DNA from: Hymenobacter nitidus
Lineage (GTDB): Bacteria; Bacteroidota; Bacteroidia; Cytophagales; Hymenobacteraceae
NCBI RefSeq assembly: GCF_020447315.1
Contig: NZ_JAJADQ010000015.1
Location: forward strand, 62,001 to 126,000
Reading direction: 5' to 3'
DNA length: 64,000 bases
Positions 7,901 through 16,262 of the stretch are shown piece by piece (the stretch's first letter is position 1; every line of letters begins with the position of its first letter). Made by a program: the position numbers and the translations under genes. The notes below the pieces were generated by a model. It saw only the letters and a list, made by a program, of their open reading frames with translations, ran no database searches and was not told where the DNA came from.

Positions 7901-9392
7901 CACCCAGGTGCGCCTGCGCCCGGTGCTGATGACGGCCACCGTGGCCTCGCTGGGCTTCCTGCCCATGGCCCTGTCGCAGTCGGCCGGCGCCGAAGTGCAG
8001 CGGCCCCTGGCCACCGTCGTCATCGGCGGGCTGGTCACGGCCACGCTGCTCACGCTGCTGGTGCTGCCGGTGCTCTACGCCCTGTCGGAGCGAAAATCGG
8101 AACCAAAGGGAGAAGAAAAGCCGCGACCATCCACCGCCGTGCCGGTTTCGGTGGTGTTACTGCTGGTGCTGGCGGGACTAGTGCTGGGCAGCACGCCGGT
8201 AAGAGCCCAAGGTCCGCTTACCTCCACCCAAGCCGTGGGCCAGGCGCTGCAGGCCAATGGTACGGTGCAGGTGGCCCAACGTTCCCTGGAAGCCCAGCAG
8301 GCCTTGCGCCGCACGGCCTTTGACGTGGGCCGCACCACCATCCTGAGCACCTACGGGCAGGTCAACTCGCCCCTATCGGATAACGTGCTGAGCATCGGCC
8401 AGACACTGGCCCTGCCCGGCTACTACCGGGCCCAGGCCGGTCTGAGCCAAGCCCAGATTGGGGGCCGCGAGCAGCAGCTCTTCCAGGTACAGGCCGAGCT
8501 GCGCCGGCAGGTGCGCCTGAGCTACGAGCGGGCCGTGCACGCCCGCCACCGCCTGCGCACCCTGCGCGGGCAGGACAGCATCTACACCGAGTTTCTGCGT
8601 GCCGCCCAGTTGCGCTTCAAAACCGGCGAAGTGGCCCGCCTGGAGCCAGCCAACGCCTTGATTCAGCAGGGCGAAACCCAGAACCTGCTCACCCAGGCCC
8701 GGGCCGACTACGCCATTGCCCAGCGCCAGCTGCAGGCCTTGCTGCAAACCAACGGGCCCGTGGCCATTGCCGACAGCGTCCTGCGCCTGCTGCCCGCCCC
8801 CGGGGGAACGGCCGACACGGCGGTACTGGCCGCCACGCCCCAGGCCCGGGTATTGCAGCAGCAGATTGCCGAGCGCCGTGCCGAAACCCGCCTGGAACAG
8901 GCCCAAGGCCTGCCCCAGGTGACGGTGGGCTACACCAACCAGTCCTTGCGCGGCACCTACGAGATGGACGGGCAAGCTACGACCTACGGAGCCGGGGACC
9001 GGTTCCAGAGCGTGCAGGCCGGCCTAGCCATCCCGCTGCTGCGCGGCCCTCAGAAAGCCCGGGTGCAGGCCGCCAAGCTGCAGGAGCAGGTGGCTACGGC
9101 AAGCTACCAGCGCTATCAGGCCGAAGCCGCCGCCCAGCTCGATGAGCTGCGCCTGCGCCTGGCCGAGCAGCAGCGCCGGGTGCAGTTCTACGAGCAGACC
9201 GGCCTGCCCCAGGCCGACGTCATTGTGCGTTTGAGCCAGCGGGCCTACAAGGCCGGCGAAACCACTTACTCTGAGCTGCTGCTCAACCTGGAGCGCGCCC
9301 TGAGCGTGCGTACGGCCTATCTCGACGCCGTGCTCCAGCACAACCAAACCGCCATCGACCTGGACTACCTGCTCGGCACCGCTGCCCAGTAA
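4968..9392 (+). CDS. CusA/CzcA heavy-metal RND pump fused to a TolC-like outer-membrane channel
   Basis: The 1474-residue protein joins two parts of a tripartite efflux system. Residues 1 to about 1040 are a heavy-metal RND pump with 12 predicted helices; the proton-relay segment DFGLVVDGAVIIVEA is near residue 400. After a charged linker there is a hydrophobic segment (VPVSVVLLLVLAGLVLG) ending in VRAQ, like a signal peptide with an AxA cleavage site. Residues about 1085-1474 form a TolC/CzcC-like factor with paired coiled coils. Such fusions are known in Bacteroidota. Signal peptidase might release the channel. The adaptor gene follows 29 bases downstream. The relay motif suggests Zn/Co/Cd-type substrates, but this is inferred. 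Confidence 0.92.
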   Translation: MFDRLIHFSIHNKLIIGILTLALVAWGGYSLSRLPIDAVPDITTNQVVVYTVAPSLAAGDIERLVSFPVEQSLATIPNREEVRSFSRFGLSVVTIVFEDGVDIYWARQQVAERLREAESQIPEGVGQPELAPVSTGLGEIYQYLVRAKPGFEKKYDARELRTIQDWIVRRQLLGTPGVADVASFGGLLKQYEIALDPARLRSLNVTVDQVYRAVAANNQNAGGAYLDQKPTAYFIRTEGLAENAADLGNIVVRNTEGGLPVLVRDVADIRLGSAVRYGAMTRNDEGEVTGGIVLMLKGANANDVIQDVKTRMETVRKSLPEGVTIDVYLDRSELVGRAIGTVKTNLIEGALIVLFVLVLFLGNWRAGLVVASVIPLAMLFAIAMMRLFGVSGNLLSLGAIDFGLVVDGAVIIVEAIVHRLHNHVGLASHSEGADGKLTRDQMNEATYEAASKIRSSAAFGEIIILIVYLPLLALAGIEGKMFGPMAQTVAFAIVGAFILSLTYVPMMSALALSRNTAHKPNFSDRMMRWLEKGYRPLLEWALRRKAVVLAAAVGLFVGSLLLFRTLGGEFIPQLSEGDFAIEMRTLTGSSLSYTIDKSQQAGGILKKQFPEVQEVVAKIGAAEIPTDPMPVEAADVMVILEKDKGKWTSAKTQEELAEKMAEALSVIPGVTFGFQQPIQMRFNELISGAKQDVVLKIYGEDLQQLASYAERAARLVRQVEGAEDVYVEQVTGLPQIVVKLDRNRLARFGLNADDVNRTVQTAFAGQTAGQLFEQERRFDVVLRLAPELRQNINQVRQLLIATPAGEQIPLEQVASVDLQEGPNQIQRDDAKRRITVAFNVRGRDVESVVTELQGKVDQQLKFAPGYYTTYGGQFENLRQASERLSIAVPVALLLIFVLLFFTFGSLKQSVLIFTAIPLSAIGGVLALWLRGMPFSISAGVGFIALFGVAVLNGIVLIGYFNQLKAEGQTDLYQRILEGTQVRLRPVLMTATVASLGFLPMALSQSAGAEVQRPLATVVIGGLVTATLLTLLVLPVLYALSERKSEPKGEEKPRPSTAVPVSVVLLLVLAGLVLGSTPVRAQGPLTSTQAVGQALQANGTVQVAQRSLEAQQALRRTAFDVGRTTILSTYGQVNSPLSDNVLSIGQTLALPGYYRAQAGLSQAQIGGREQQLFQVQAELRRQVRLSYERAVHARHRLRTLRGQDSIYTEFLRAAQLRFKTGEVARLEPANALIQQGETQNLLTQARADYAIAQRQLQALLQTNGPVAIADSVLRLLPAPGGTADTAVLAATPQARVLQQQIAERRAETRLEQAQGLPQVTVGYTNQSLRGTYEMDGQATTYGAGDRFQSVQAGLAIPLLRGPQKARVQAAKLQEQVATASYQRYQAEAAAQLDELRLRLAEQQRRVQFYEQTGLPQADVIVRLSQRAYKAGETTYSELLLNLERALSVRTAYLDAVLQHNQTAIDLDYLLGTAAQ

Positions 9393-9421
9393 GGCATTCT
9401 TCATCTCCCTGATTTCAACCC

Positions 9422-10618
9422 ATGAATAAGATTGCATCCCTGGTGCTGCTGCTCAGCCTGACCCTGGCAGGCTGCGGTGCCGATAAGAAAGAAGGCGTAG
9501 ACGCCGCACCCAACTCCGAAGCTAAAGAAGCCGGTGGCGAAGCTAAAGAAGCGGGCGAAGAGGAAGGCGAAGAAGCCTCCGATGTAGTGGCACTTTCCGC
9601 CGCCGAGCAACAGGCCGCCGGCCTGAAAACGGCCCGCCTGGCTGACCGACCCTTGGGGGCGGGCCTGGCCGTGACGGGCACGCTGGACGTGCCGCCGGAA
9701 AGCGCCGTCAACATCACGGCCCCACTCGGCGGCTTTGTGGAGAATACCGAGTTGCTACAGGGCGCCCGCGTGCGCAAGGGCGAAGTGCTGGCTACCATCC
9801 GCAACCCCGAGTTTGTGACGCTGCAGCAGGACTACCTGGAAACGCGCAGCCGCCTGGAATACGCCCGCACCGAGCTGGCTCGCCAGAAGGAGCTGTACGA
9901 GCAGGAAGTAGCGCCGCAAAAAAACTACCAGCGGGCCCAGGCCGACTACCGGGCCCTGCAAGTGCAAACCCAAGCCCAAGCCGCCCGGCTTCGGCTGGCC
10001 GGCTTGCCGGTAGGTGGGAAGATAGTGACGACGGCCGTCCTGCGCGCGCCCCGCGCCGGCTTCGTGCGCACCGTCAACGTAACGGTGGGCCAAGCCGTGA
10101 CGGCCACCGACGCCTTGTTTGAAATCGTGGACCCCGAGCACCTGCACGTGGAGCTGACCGTGTTTGAGCGCGACGTGGCCCGGGTGCAGAAAGGGCAGTT
10201 GATTCGCTTCACGCTGGCCAGCGACTCCACCGGCACCCGCCGCGAGCGCACGGCCCGGGTATACCTGGTGGGCAAAGCCATTGGGGAGGACCGCACCGTG
10301 CGCGTGCACGGCCACCTGGACCAAGAAAAAGACCCGGCGCTGCTGCCTGGCCTCTACGTGCGGGCAACGATTGAAACGGGCCGCACCCAAGCGACTACCC
10401 TGCCCGACGCGGCGCTGGTGCGCTTCGAGGGAAAAAACTACGCCTTTGCCGTAGAAGCCTCTGGGCGCTACCGGATGGTGCCCGTTACGCTGGGCCGCAG
10501 CGAAGACGGCTACACCGAAATCAAGCTGCCCGATACGGTGCCGGCCACGACGCTTTTCGTCACCGACGGCGCGTACTCGCTGCTGGCGAAGATGAAAAAC
10601 GCGGAAGAGGAGGAATAG
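9422..10618 (+). CDS. RND efflux periplasmic adaptor (CzcB/CusB family)
   Basis: This is the membrane-fusion protein that couples the upstream pump to its channel. The 398-residue product has a lipoprotein signal ending at LAGC (residues about 15-18), then a Lys/Glu-rich spacer. A lipoyl-like half (PLGGFVENTELLQGARVRKG) is followed by a coiled-coil hairpin (about residues 130-190), the second lipoyl half (LRAPRAGFVRTVNVTVGQAV), a beta-barrel and a membrane-proximal domain. It has no His-rich N-terminus, unlike the adaptor at 37107. It is 29 bases after the pump-channel fusion and clearly cotranscribed. Confidence 0.93.
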   Translation: MNKIASLVLLLSLTLAGCGADKKEGVDAAPNSEAKEAGGEAKEAGEEEGEEASDVVALSAAEQQAAGLKTARLADRPLGAGLAVTGTLDVPPESAVNITAPLGGFVENTELLQGARVRKGEVLATIRNPEFVTLQQDYLETRSRLEYARTELARQKELYEQEVAPQKNYQRAQADYRALQVQTQAQAARLRLAGLPVGGKIVTTAVLRAPRAGFVRTVNVTVGQAVTATDALFEIVDPEHLHVELTVFERDVARVQKGQLIRFTLASDSTGTRRERTARVYLVGKAIGEDRTVRVHGHLDQEKDPALLPGLYVRATIETGRTQATTLPDAALVRFEGKNYAFAVEASGRYRMVPVTLGRSEDGYTEIKLPDTVPATTLFVTDGAYSLLAKMKNAEEEE

Positions 10619-10665
10619 GCCAATACCGGCTCCTACTTCAACTCTGTTGCCTCACTTACTTGCTG

Positions 10666-10995
10666 ATGTCTTACCTGCAACCACTAACCGTCTTCGTACT
10701 GGCCGGCCTCTGCGAAATCGGGGGCGGCTACCTGCTGTGGCAGTGGCTGAAAGCCGACCGCCCCGGCTGGATGGGCCTGCTGGGCGCTCTGCTGCTGGTG
10801 GCTTACGGCTGGGTAGCAACCTGGCAGCCCACCTCATTTGGTAAAACCTATGCTGTCTACGGGGGCATTTTCGTCGTGATGTCCATCGCCTGGGCCTGGT
10901 ACTTCGACGGCTTCCGGCCCGACCGGTTCGATGTGCTGGGCGGGGCTATCACCTTGCTGGGCATTGCCATTACCTTATTCTGGCCCCGTTCCTAA
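10666..10995 (+). CDS. YnfA/UPF0060 family small membrane protein
   Basis: The 109-residue product has four hydrophobic helices and the family hallmarks GLCEIGGGYLLWQWL near the N-terminus, then AVYGGIFVVMSIAWAW and DRFDVLGGAITLLGI. YnfA proteins are SMR-like inner-membrane proteins implicated in small-molecule efflux. ATG 10666 is used; a TTG at 10660 is in frame but less likely. The gene lies inside the metal efflux block, 47 bases after the adaptor. Confidence 0.92.
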   Translation: MSYLQPLTVFVLAGLCEIGGGYLLWQWLKADRPGWMGLLGALLLVAYGWVATWQPTSFGKTYAVYGGIFVVMSIAWAWYFDGFRPDRFDVLGGAITLLGIAITLFWPRS

Positions 10996-11004
10996 ACGCT
11001 GCCC

Positions 11005-11622
11005 ATGCTCAACCTGCTCACCGGTGCTCTGCTACTCAGTCTGCTCCACGCCGCGATTCCCAACCACTGGGCGCCGGTGCTGGCCGTGGCGCGTGCCGAG
11101 CGTTGGCCGCTGCGGCGGGCAGTAGGTGTGACGATGGTAGCCGGGGCGGCCCACGTGCTGAGCACGGTGCTGCTGGGCCTGGGCCTGGGGCTGCTGGGCT
11201 GGCGCCTCTCGGCCCGGTTCTCGCAGTTTTCCGGGGTAGCGGCCCCGGCGCTGCTGGTGGTCATCGGCTTGGTCTACGCTTTTTCCGGGGCCGGCCACTC
11301 CCACCCCGACGTGGGAGCAGGACCTGTGCTCGTGCGCCCGCGGGGCCGGGTGGTGCTGGGGCTGGCCGCGACGATGTTTCTGGCGCCCTGTCTGGAAATT
11401 CAGACCTTTTTTCTGGCCGCCGGCACGCGCGGCCCGCTGGCCCTGGCGCTTCTGATGACTACCTACCTCGTCGTGTCGATAGGTGCCATGAGCGCGTTGG
11501 TAGCGGTTGCCTACACCGGCCTGCGCCGTTTCAACTTGACGAGCCTAGCCCGCTACGAGCGCCGCTTCACCGGCGCCGTGCTCGTACTGGTGGGCGTGGC
11601 CGGCTTTTTCGTGGACTGGTAG
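11005..11622 (+). CDS. Six-helix membrane protein of TauE/NicO-like type
   Basis: This 205-residue inner-membrane protein has about six helices. The first contains HAAIPNHWAPVLAVARAERW, and HSHPD lies in a loop after the third. The two-half layout and the N-terminal His/Pro pattern resemble UreH, NicO and DsbD-TM type permeases for Ni/Co or for reductant transfer. I cannot place it in one family with certainty. It starts nine bases after ynfA and 48 bases before the P-type ATPase, so metal export or delivery is a reasonable inference. Confidence 0.7.
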   Translation: MLNLLTGALLLSLLHAAIPNHWAPVLAVARAERWPLRRAVGVTMVAGAAHVLSTVLLGLGLGLLGWRLSARFSQFSGVAAPALLVVIGLVYAFSGAGHSHPDVGAGPVLVRPRGRVVLGLAATMFLAPCLEIQTFFLAAGTRGPLALALLMTTYLVVSIGAMSALVAVAYTGLRRFNLTSLARYERRFTGAVLVLVGVAGFFVDW

Positions 11623-11670
11623 CCTTGAGCTATCGGCCGCCTTATTTTTTCACCTGACGCTTGTTTTCAT

Positions 11671-13923
11671 ATGCCTGACCCAACCTCCCCCAACACCGAC
11701 GAAGAGCTCAACACCGCCAAGCAGGTAAAGCTCGAAAACGTGGGCGCGCTCAACCGCGACCAGCTTACGCCCGAAGCCGCCGCTGCCCCCGAAGGCCACG
11801 ACGTGCCGGGTCACGACCACGCCGGCCACGACCACCCCGCCGGCAAAAAGGTGGTGGACCTAGCCGGCAAGGCCGCCGATGACCACGCCGGCCACGACCA
11901 CGGCAGCGGGGACGACCACGACCACGGTCCCGCCGGAGCCAATCCCTACCTGTGGCCCGGCGTCAGCTTCGCGCTGCTGCTGGCTGGCATCGCGCTTGAC
12001 TACTACAAGGTGGGCTTTTTTACCGGCTACGTGCGCCTAGCCTGGTATAGCGTTTCCTACCTGCTGGTGGGCTGGAAGGTGATTCGCTCGGCCATTCAGA
12101 GCATCCCCTCGGGCAACATCTTCAACGAGTTCCTGCTCATGAGCCTGGCCACCATCGGGGCCTTTGCCATCGGCGAGTACCCGGAAGGAGTAGCCGTGAT
12201 GCTGTTTTACACCGTGGGCGAGCTGTTCCAGGATGCGGCCGTGAACCGGGCCAAGCGCAGCATCCGGGCCCTGCTAGAGATTCAGGCCACCGAAGTCACG
12301 GTCATCCGCAACGGGCAAACGGTGGTCCTCGACCCCAAGCAAGTAGTGGTCGGCGACACGATTGAGGTCAAGCCCGGCGAAAAAGTAGCCCTCGATGGCA
12401 CGCTGGTCAAAGGACCGGCCAGCTTCAACACCGCCGCCCTCACGGGGGAGTCCGTGCCGCAGACCAAGCAAATGGGCGAGGTGGTGCTGGCTGGCATGGT
12501 CAACCTGGAGTCGCTGATTCAGGTGGCCGTGACGGCCGGCTACCAGGACACCAAGCTGGCCAAAATCCTGGCCATGGTGCAGGACGCAGTGGGCCGCAAG
12601 GCCAAGACCCAGCAGTTCATCACCAAGTTCGCCAAAGTCTACACGCCCATCGTGGTGGTGCTGGCCGTGCTGCTCATCGTCGTACCCTACTTCGTGGTCG
12701 ACGACTACGTGTTCCGCACCTGGCTGTACCGGGCGCTGGTGTTCCTGGTGATTTCCTGCCCCTGCGCGCTGGTCATCAGCATCCCGCTGGGTTACTTCGG
12801 CGGCATTGGGGCGGCCTCCAAGGCGGGCATCCTCTTCAAGGGCTCCAACTTCCTGGACCTGATGCGGGAGCTTGACACGGTGGTGATGGACAAGACCGGC
12901 ACGCTCACCCAGGGCGTGTTTGCGGTGCAGCAGGTGCAGCCCGCTCCGGGCCTCGACGCCCCGCAGCTGCTGCGCCTGGTCGGCGCGCTCGAAACCAAGT
13001 CCACCCACCCCATTGCCAAGGCCGTGGTGCTACACTCGGGCGCCGCTACGGCGGGCGCCTCGGTAGAGAACGTAGAGGAAATCAGTGGGCACGGCATGCG
13101 CGGCCGCGTGGACGGGCGCGACGTGCTAGCCGGCAACACGAAGCTGCTCACCAAGTTCAGCGTAGCCTACCCGCCCGAAGTCGACCAAATCCTGGACAGC
13201 ATCGTGGTAGCGGCCGTGGATGGCAAATACGCCGGCTACCTGACCGTGGCCGACGCCCCCAAGGAAGATGCCGCCCGCACGGTGCAGGAGTTGCGGGCGG
13301 ACGGCATCACCAAAATCGTAATGCTGTCGGGTGACAAGGACAGCATTACCCAACGCGTGGCTAAGGAACTGGGCATTGACGAAGCCCACGGCGGGCTGCT
13401 GCCCGAAGACAAGGCCCGCTACGTGCAGGAGTATAAGGATGCAGGCCGCAAGCTGGCCTTCGTGGGCGACGGCGTGAACGACGCCCCCGTCGTAGCCCTG
13501 GCCGACGTGGGCATTGCCATGGGCGGCCTGGGCTCCGACGCCACCATTGAAACGGCCGACGTGGTCATTCAGACCGACCACCCCAGCAAGATTGCCACCG
13601 CCCGCCGCATTGCCCGCGCTACCCACACGGTGGTGTGGCAGAACATCTGGCTGGCCTTCATCGTGAAGGGTGTCGTGCTGGCCCTGGGTGCCGGTGGCTT
13701 GGCCACCATGTGGGAAGCCGTATTTGCCGACGTGGGCGTGGCGCTGCTCGCTATTCTCAACGCCGTGCGCATCCAGCGAATGGACTATTCCACACCGGGC
13801 ACGGGCGGCACACTACCCGCTGTTCCCGCTACCCCGGCAGCCAAAGAAAACCTGTCGGTAGTGGAGCCCATGCCCCGCGAGCTGCGCGAAGGCCCCCACC
13901 ACCATAACGGCGACCAAGCATGA
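11671..13923 (+). CDS. Zn/Cd/Co-type heavy-metal P1B-ATPase with His-rich N-terminus
   Basis: This 750-residue P-type ATPase pumps divalent metals from the cytoplasm. The N-terminus (about residues 45-95) is an HDH-rich metal-binding tail instead of a CxxC HMA domain. The visible motifs are LTGES, the intramembrane SCPCALVISIP (CPC near residue 363), DKTGT near 407 with the phosphorylated Asp, STHPIA near 446 and GDGVNDAP near 598. CPCALVISIP is the form seen in Zn/Cd/Pb ATPases (ZntA/CadA), not in Cu ATPases. The stop overlaps the start of the CDF gene by four bases (ATGA), showing translational coupling. Confidence 0.94.
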   Translation: MPDPTSPNTDEELNTAKQVKLENVGALNRDQLTPEAAAAPEGHDVPGHDHAGHDHPAGKKVVDLAGKAADDHAGHDHGSGDDHDHGPAGANPYLWPGVSFALLLAGIALDYYKVGFFTGYVRLAWYSVSYLLVGWKVIRSAIQSIPSGNIFNEFLLMSLATIGAFAIGEYPEGVAVMLFYTVGELFQDAAVNRAKRSIRALLEIQATEVTVIRNGQTVVLDPKQVVVGDTIEVKPGEKVALDGTLVKGPASFNTAALTGESVPQTKQMGEVVLAGMVNLESLIQVAVTAGYQDTKLAKILAMVQDAVGRKAKTQQFITKFAKVYTPIVVVLAVLLIVVPYFVVDDYVFRTWLYRALVFLVISCPCALVISIPLGYFGGIGAASKAGILFKGSNFLDLMRELDTVVMDKTGTLTQGVFAVQQVQPAPGLDAPQLLRLVGALETKSTHPIAKAVVLHSGAATAGASVENVEEISGHGMRGRVDGRDVLAGNTKLLTKFSVAYPPEVDQILDSIVVAAVDGKYAGYLTVADAPKEDAARTVQELRADGITKIVMLSGDKDSITQRVAKELGIDEAHGGLLPEDKARYVQEYKDAGRKLAFVGDGVNDAPVVALADVGIAMGGLGSDATIETADVVIQTDHPSKIATARRIARATHTVVWQNIWLAFIVKGVVLALGAGGLATMWEAVFADVGVALLAILNAVRIQRMDYSTPGTGGTLPAVPATPAAKENLSVVEPMPRELREGPHHHNGDQA

Positions 13924-14816
13924 GCGGGTCCCACGGCATGAGCGGCAGTGCCGCCTCGCGCAACAAGCGCGCCCTGACCATCGTCTTCTTCACGACCCTG
14001 GCTTACCTGATAGCCGAAGTTATCGGCGGCTGGTGGACTGGTAGCCTAGCCTTGCTGGCCGACGCGGGCCACATGCTCACCGACGTGGCCGGCGTGGGGC
14101 TGGCCCTGCTGGCCATTCGCTTCGGTGAGAAGCCCGCCACCCCGCAACGTACCTTTGGCTACTACCGCTTCGAGATTCTGGCCGCCCTCACCAACGCGGT
14201 GGTGCTGATTCTGATTTCCATCTACATCCTCTACGAGGCCTATTTCCGGTTTCTGAACCCGCCCAAGGTGGAGAGCGGCACCATGATGTGGGTGGCCGGC
14301 GTGGGCATGTTGGTCAACCTCTACGGGGTATACCTGCTGCGCAAAAGCTCGGGCGAGAGCCTGAACATGAAGGGTGCCTACTTCGAGGTGCTCAGCGACC
14401 TGCTTACGTCGGTGGGCGTGCTGATTGCGGGCGCTATCATGATAGCCACTAAGTGGTACTACGCCGACCCACTGCTCTCAGCTGGCATCGGCCTGTTTAT
14501 TCTGCCCCGCACCTGGGCCCTGCTCAAGGAGTCGGTAAACGTGCTGCTGGAAGGCACTCCTGCCGACGTGAACCTGGAAGCCATGCGGCAAGGGCTACTG
14601 CAGGTGCCCGGCGTGGCGGCTGTGCACGACCTGCACGCCTGGGTGCTCACCTCCGGTGTCAATGCCCTGAGTGCCCACGTGGTGCTTACCGACGAGGCTC
14701 TGCACGAGGACGTGCTCACCCGCACCCACGACTACCTCACCACCAAGCACCCCATTCAGCACGCCACCATTCAGGTGGAGCGCGGCGATTTCGCCAAGCA
14801 CGAAACCCACCTCTAA
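13920..14816 (+). CDS. czcD: CzcD-like cation diffusion facilitator
   Basis: The 298-residue zinc/cadmium:proton antiporter has six helices and a C-terminal cytosolic domain. The helix 2 site is canonical (ADAGHMLTDVAG). The helix 5 site reads EVLSD, so Glu replaces the usual first His. The C-terminal domain has the expected pattern VHDLHAWVLTSG. It overlaps the P-ATPase by four bases, so the two exporters are made together. It contrasts with the degenerate CDF at 2634-3584. Confidence 0.93.
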   Translation: MSGSHGMSGSAASRNKRALTIVFFTTLAYLIAEVIGGWWTGSLALLADAGHMLTDVAGVGLALLAIRFGEKPATPQRTFGYYRFEILAALTNAVVLILISIYILYEAYFRFLNPPKVESGTMMWVAGVGMLVNLYGVYLLRKSSGESLNMKGAYFEVLSDLLTSVGVLIAGAIMIATKWYYADPLLSAGIGLFILPRTWALLKESVNVLLEGTPADVNLEAMRQGLLQVPGVAAVHDLHAWVLTSGVNALSAHVVLTDEALHEDVLTRTHDYLTTKHPIQHATIQVERGDFAKHETHL

Positions 14817-14841
14817 TCGACCTGCCACCTCGTTCTTCGCC

Positions 14842-16257
14842 ATGACCACTTACGATGTTATCATTATCGGCTCCGGCCCGGGCGGCTACATTGCCGCCGT
14901 GCGCTGCGGGCAGCTGGGCCTGAAAACGGCCATCATTGAAAAGTACCCCACCCTGGGCGGCACCTGCCTCAACGTGGGCTGCATCCCGAGCAAGGCGGTG
15001 CTCGAGTCCACCGAGCTTTATCAAAAAGCCACCCACCAATTCGCCGAGCACGGCATCGACGCCGACAACCTACGCGCCGACCTGCCCCGCATGATGGAGC
15101 GCAAGGACCAGGTAGTGAAGAAGGTCTGCGACGGGGTGGTGTACCTGATGAAGAAAAACAAGGTGAACGTCATTCATGGCGTGGCCTCGTTCGTGGATGC
15201 GACCACCGTGCAGGTGATGCCCACGGCAGGGGGCGGGGGGGAAGCACAGCAACTCACGGCGAAGAACATCATCATCGCCACCGGCTCCAAGCCCAGCACG
15301 CTGCCATTCATCACAATCGACAAGGAGCGCGTCATCACCAGCACCGAGGCGCTGGCCCTGCGCGAGCTGCCGAAGCACCTGATTATCGTGGGCGGCGGGG
15401 TGATTGGCCTGGAGCTGGGCTCCGTCTACGCCCGCCTGGGCAGTAAGGTGTCGGTGGTCGAGTACACCGACGCCATCATTCCCACCATGGACCGGACCCT
15501 GGGCAAGGAGCTGCTGCGCTCGCTGAAAAAGCAGGGCCTGGAGTTTTATTTGTCGCACAAGGTCACGGCCGTGACGCGCGAGGGCGATGCGGTGAAGCTC
15601 ACGGCCAGCCCGGCAGCCGGCGGCGCCGACCTGCAGCTGGAAGGCGACTACTGCCTGGTCTCAGTAGGCCGCCGCCCTTATACTGACGGCCTGAACCTGG
15701 CCGCGGCCGGCGTGGAGCTGGACGAGAAGGGCCGCGTAAAAGTCAACGACGACCTGCAGACGACGGTGCCCGGCATCTGGGCCATCGGCGACGTGGTGCG
15801 CGGGGCCATGCTGGCCCACAAAGCCTCCGACGAGGGTGTGTACGTGGCCGAGCTCATTGCCGGCAAGCACCCGGAAGTGAATTACCTGCTCATCCCGGGG
15901 GTGGTCTACACCTGGCCGGAGGTGGCCAGCGTGGGCTACACCGAAGAGCAGCTCAAGGAGCAGGGCAAAGGGTACAAAGTGGGCTCTTTCCCGTACTCCG
16001 CCTCCGGCCGGGCCGTGGCCGGGTCCGATACCGAAGGGCTGGTGAAGGTGCTCACCGATGCGCAGACCGACGAGATTCTGGGCGTGCACATGATTGGCGC
16101 GCGCATTGCCGACATCATCGCCGAGGCCGTGGGCGTCATGCACTTCCGCGGCGCGGCCGAAGACGTGGGCCTGATGTCGCACGCCCACCCCACCTACGCC
16201 GAAGCCTTCAAGGAGGCCTGCCTGAACGCGGCCGGCATCGGGGCCCTTAACATGTAG
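14842..16257 (+). CDS. lpdA: Dihydrolipoyl dehydrogenase-like FAD/NAD disulfide oxidoreductase
   Basis: The 471-residue flavoprotein has the FAD Rossmann motif GSGPGGYIAA, the redox disulfide GGTCLNVGCIPSK (about residues 36-48), a second nucleotide site VGGGVIGLELGS, and HAHPTYAEAF near the C-terminus with the catalytic His. The start at 14842 is chosen because the sequence before it in this frame is the shadow of czcD. No pyruvate or 2-oxoglutarate dehydrogenase genes lie nearby. It sits between two metal transporters, so it may serve reductant supply under metal stress. It lacks the CC tail of mercuric reductase. Confidence 0.92.
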   Translation: MTTYDVIIIGSGPGGYIAAVRCGQLGLKTAIIEKYPTLGGTCLNVGCIPSKAVLESTELYQKATHQFAEHGIDADNLRADLPRMMERKDQVVKKVCDGVVYLMKKNKVNVIHGVASFVDATTVQVMPTAGGGGEAQQLTAKNIIIATGSKPSTLPFITIDKERVITSTEALALRELPKHLIIVGGGVIGLELGSVYARLGSKVSVVEYTDAIIPTMDRTLGKELLRSLKKQGLEFYLSHKVTAVTREGDAVKLTASPAAGGADLQLEGDYCLVSVGRRPYTDGLNLAAAGVELDEKGRVKVNDDLQTTVPGIWAIGDVVRGAMLAHKASDEGVYVAELIAGKHPEVNYLLIPGVVYTWPEVASVGYTEEQLKEQGKGYKVGSFPYSASGRAVAGSDTEGLVKVLTDAQTDEILGVHMIGARIADIIAEAVGVMHFRGAAEDVGLMSHAHPTYAEAFKEACLNAAGIGALNM

Positions 16258-16262
16258 TCGGC

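Noticed and set aside
14671-14841. N-terminal extension of the lipoamide-dehydrogenase frame
   Set aside because: This part overlaps the end of czcD and is not conserved-looking. The Rossmann fold starts right at ATG 14842.
14842-16257. Mercuric reductase instead of lipoamide dehydrogenase
   Set aside because: The C-terminal vicinal Cys pair and N-terminal HMA domain of MerA are absent, and the HAHPTYAE end is that of lipoamide dehydrogenase. No mer genes lie nearby.
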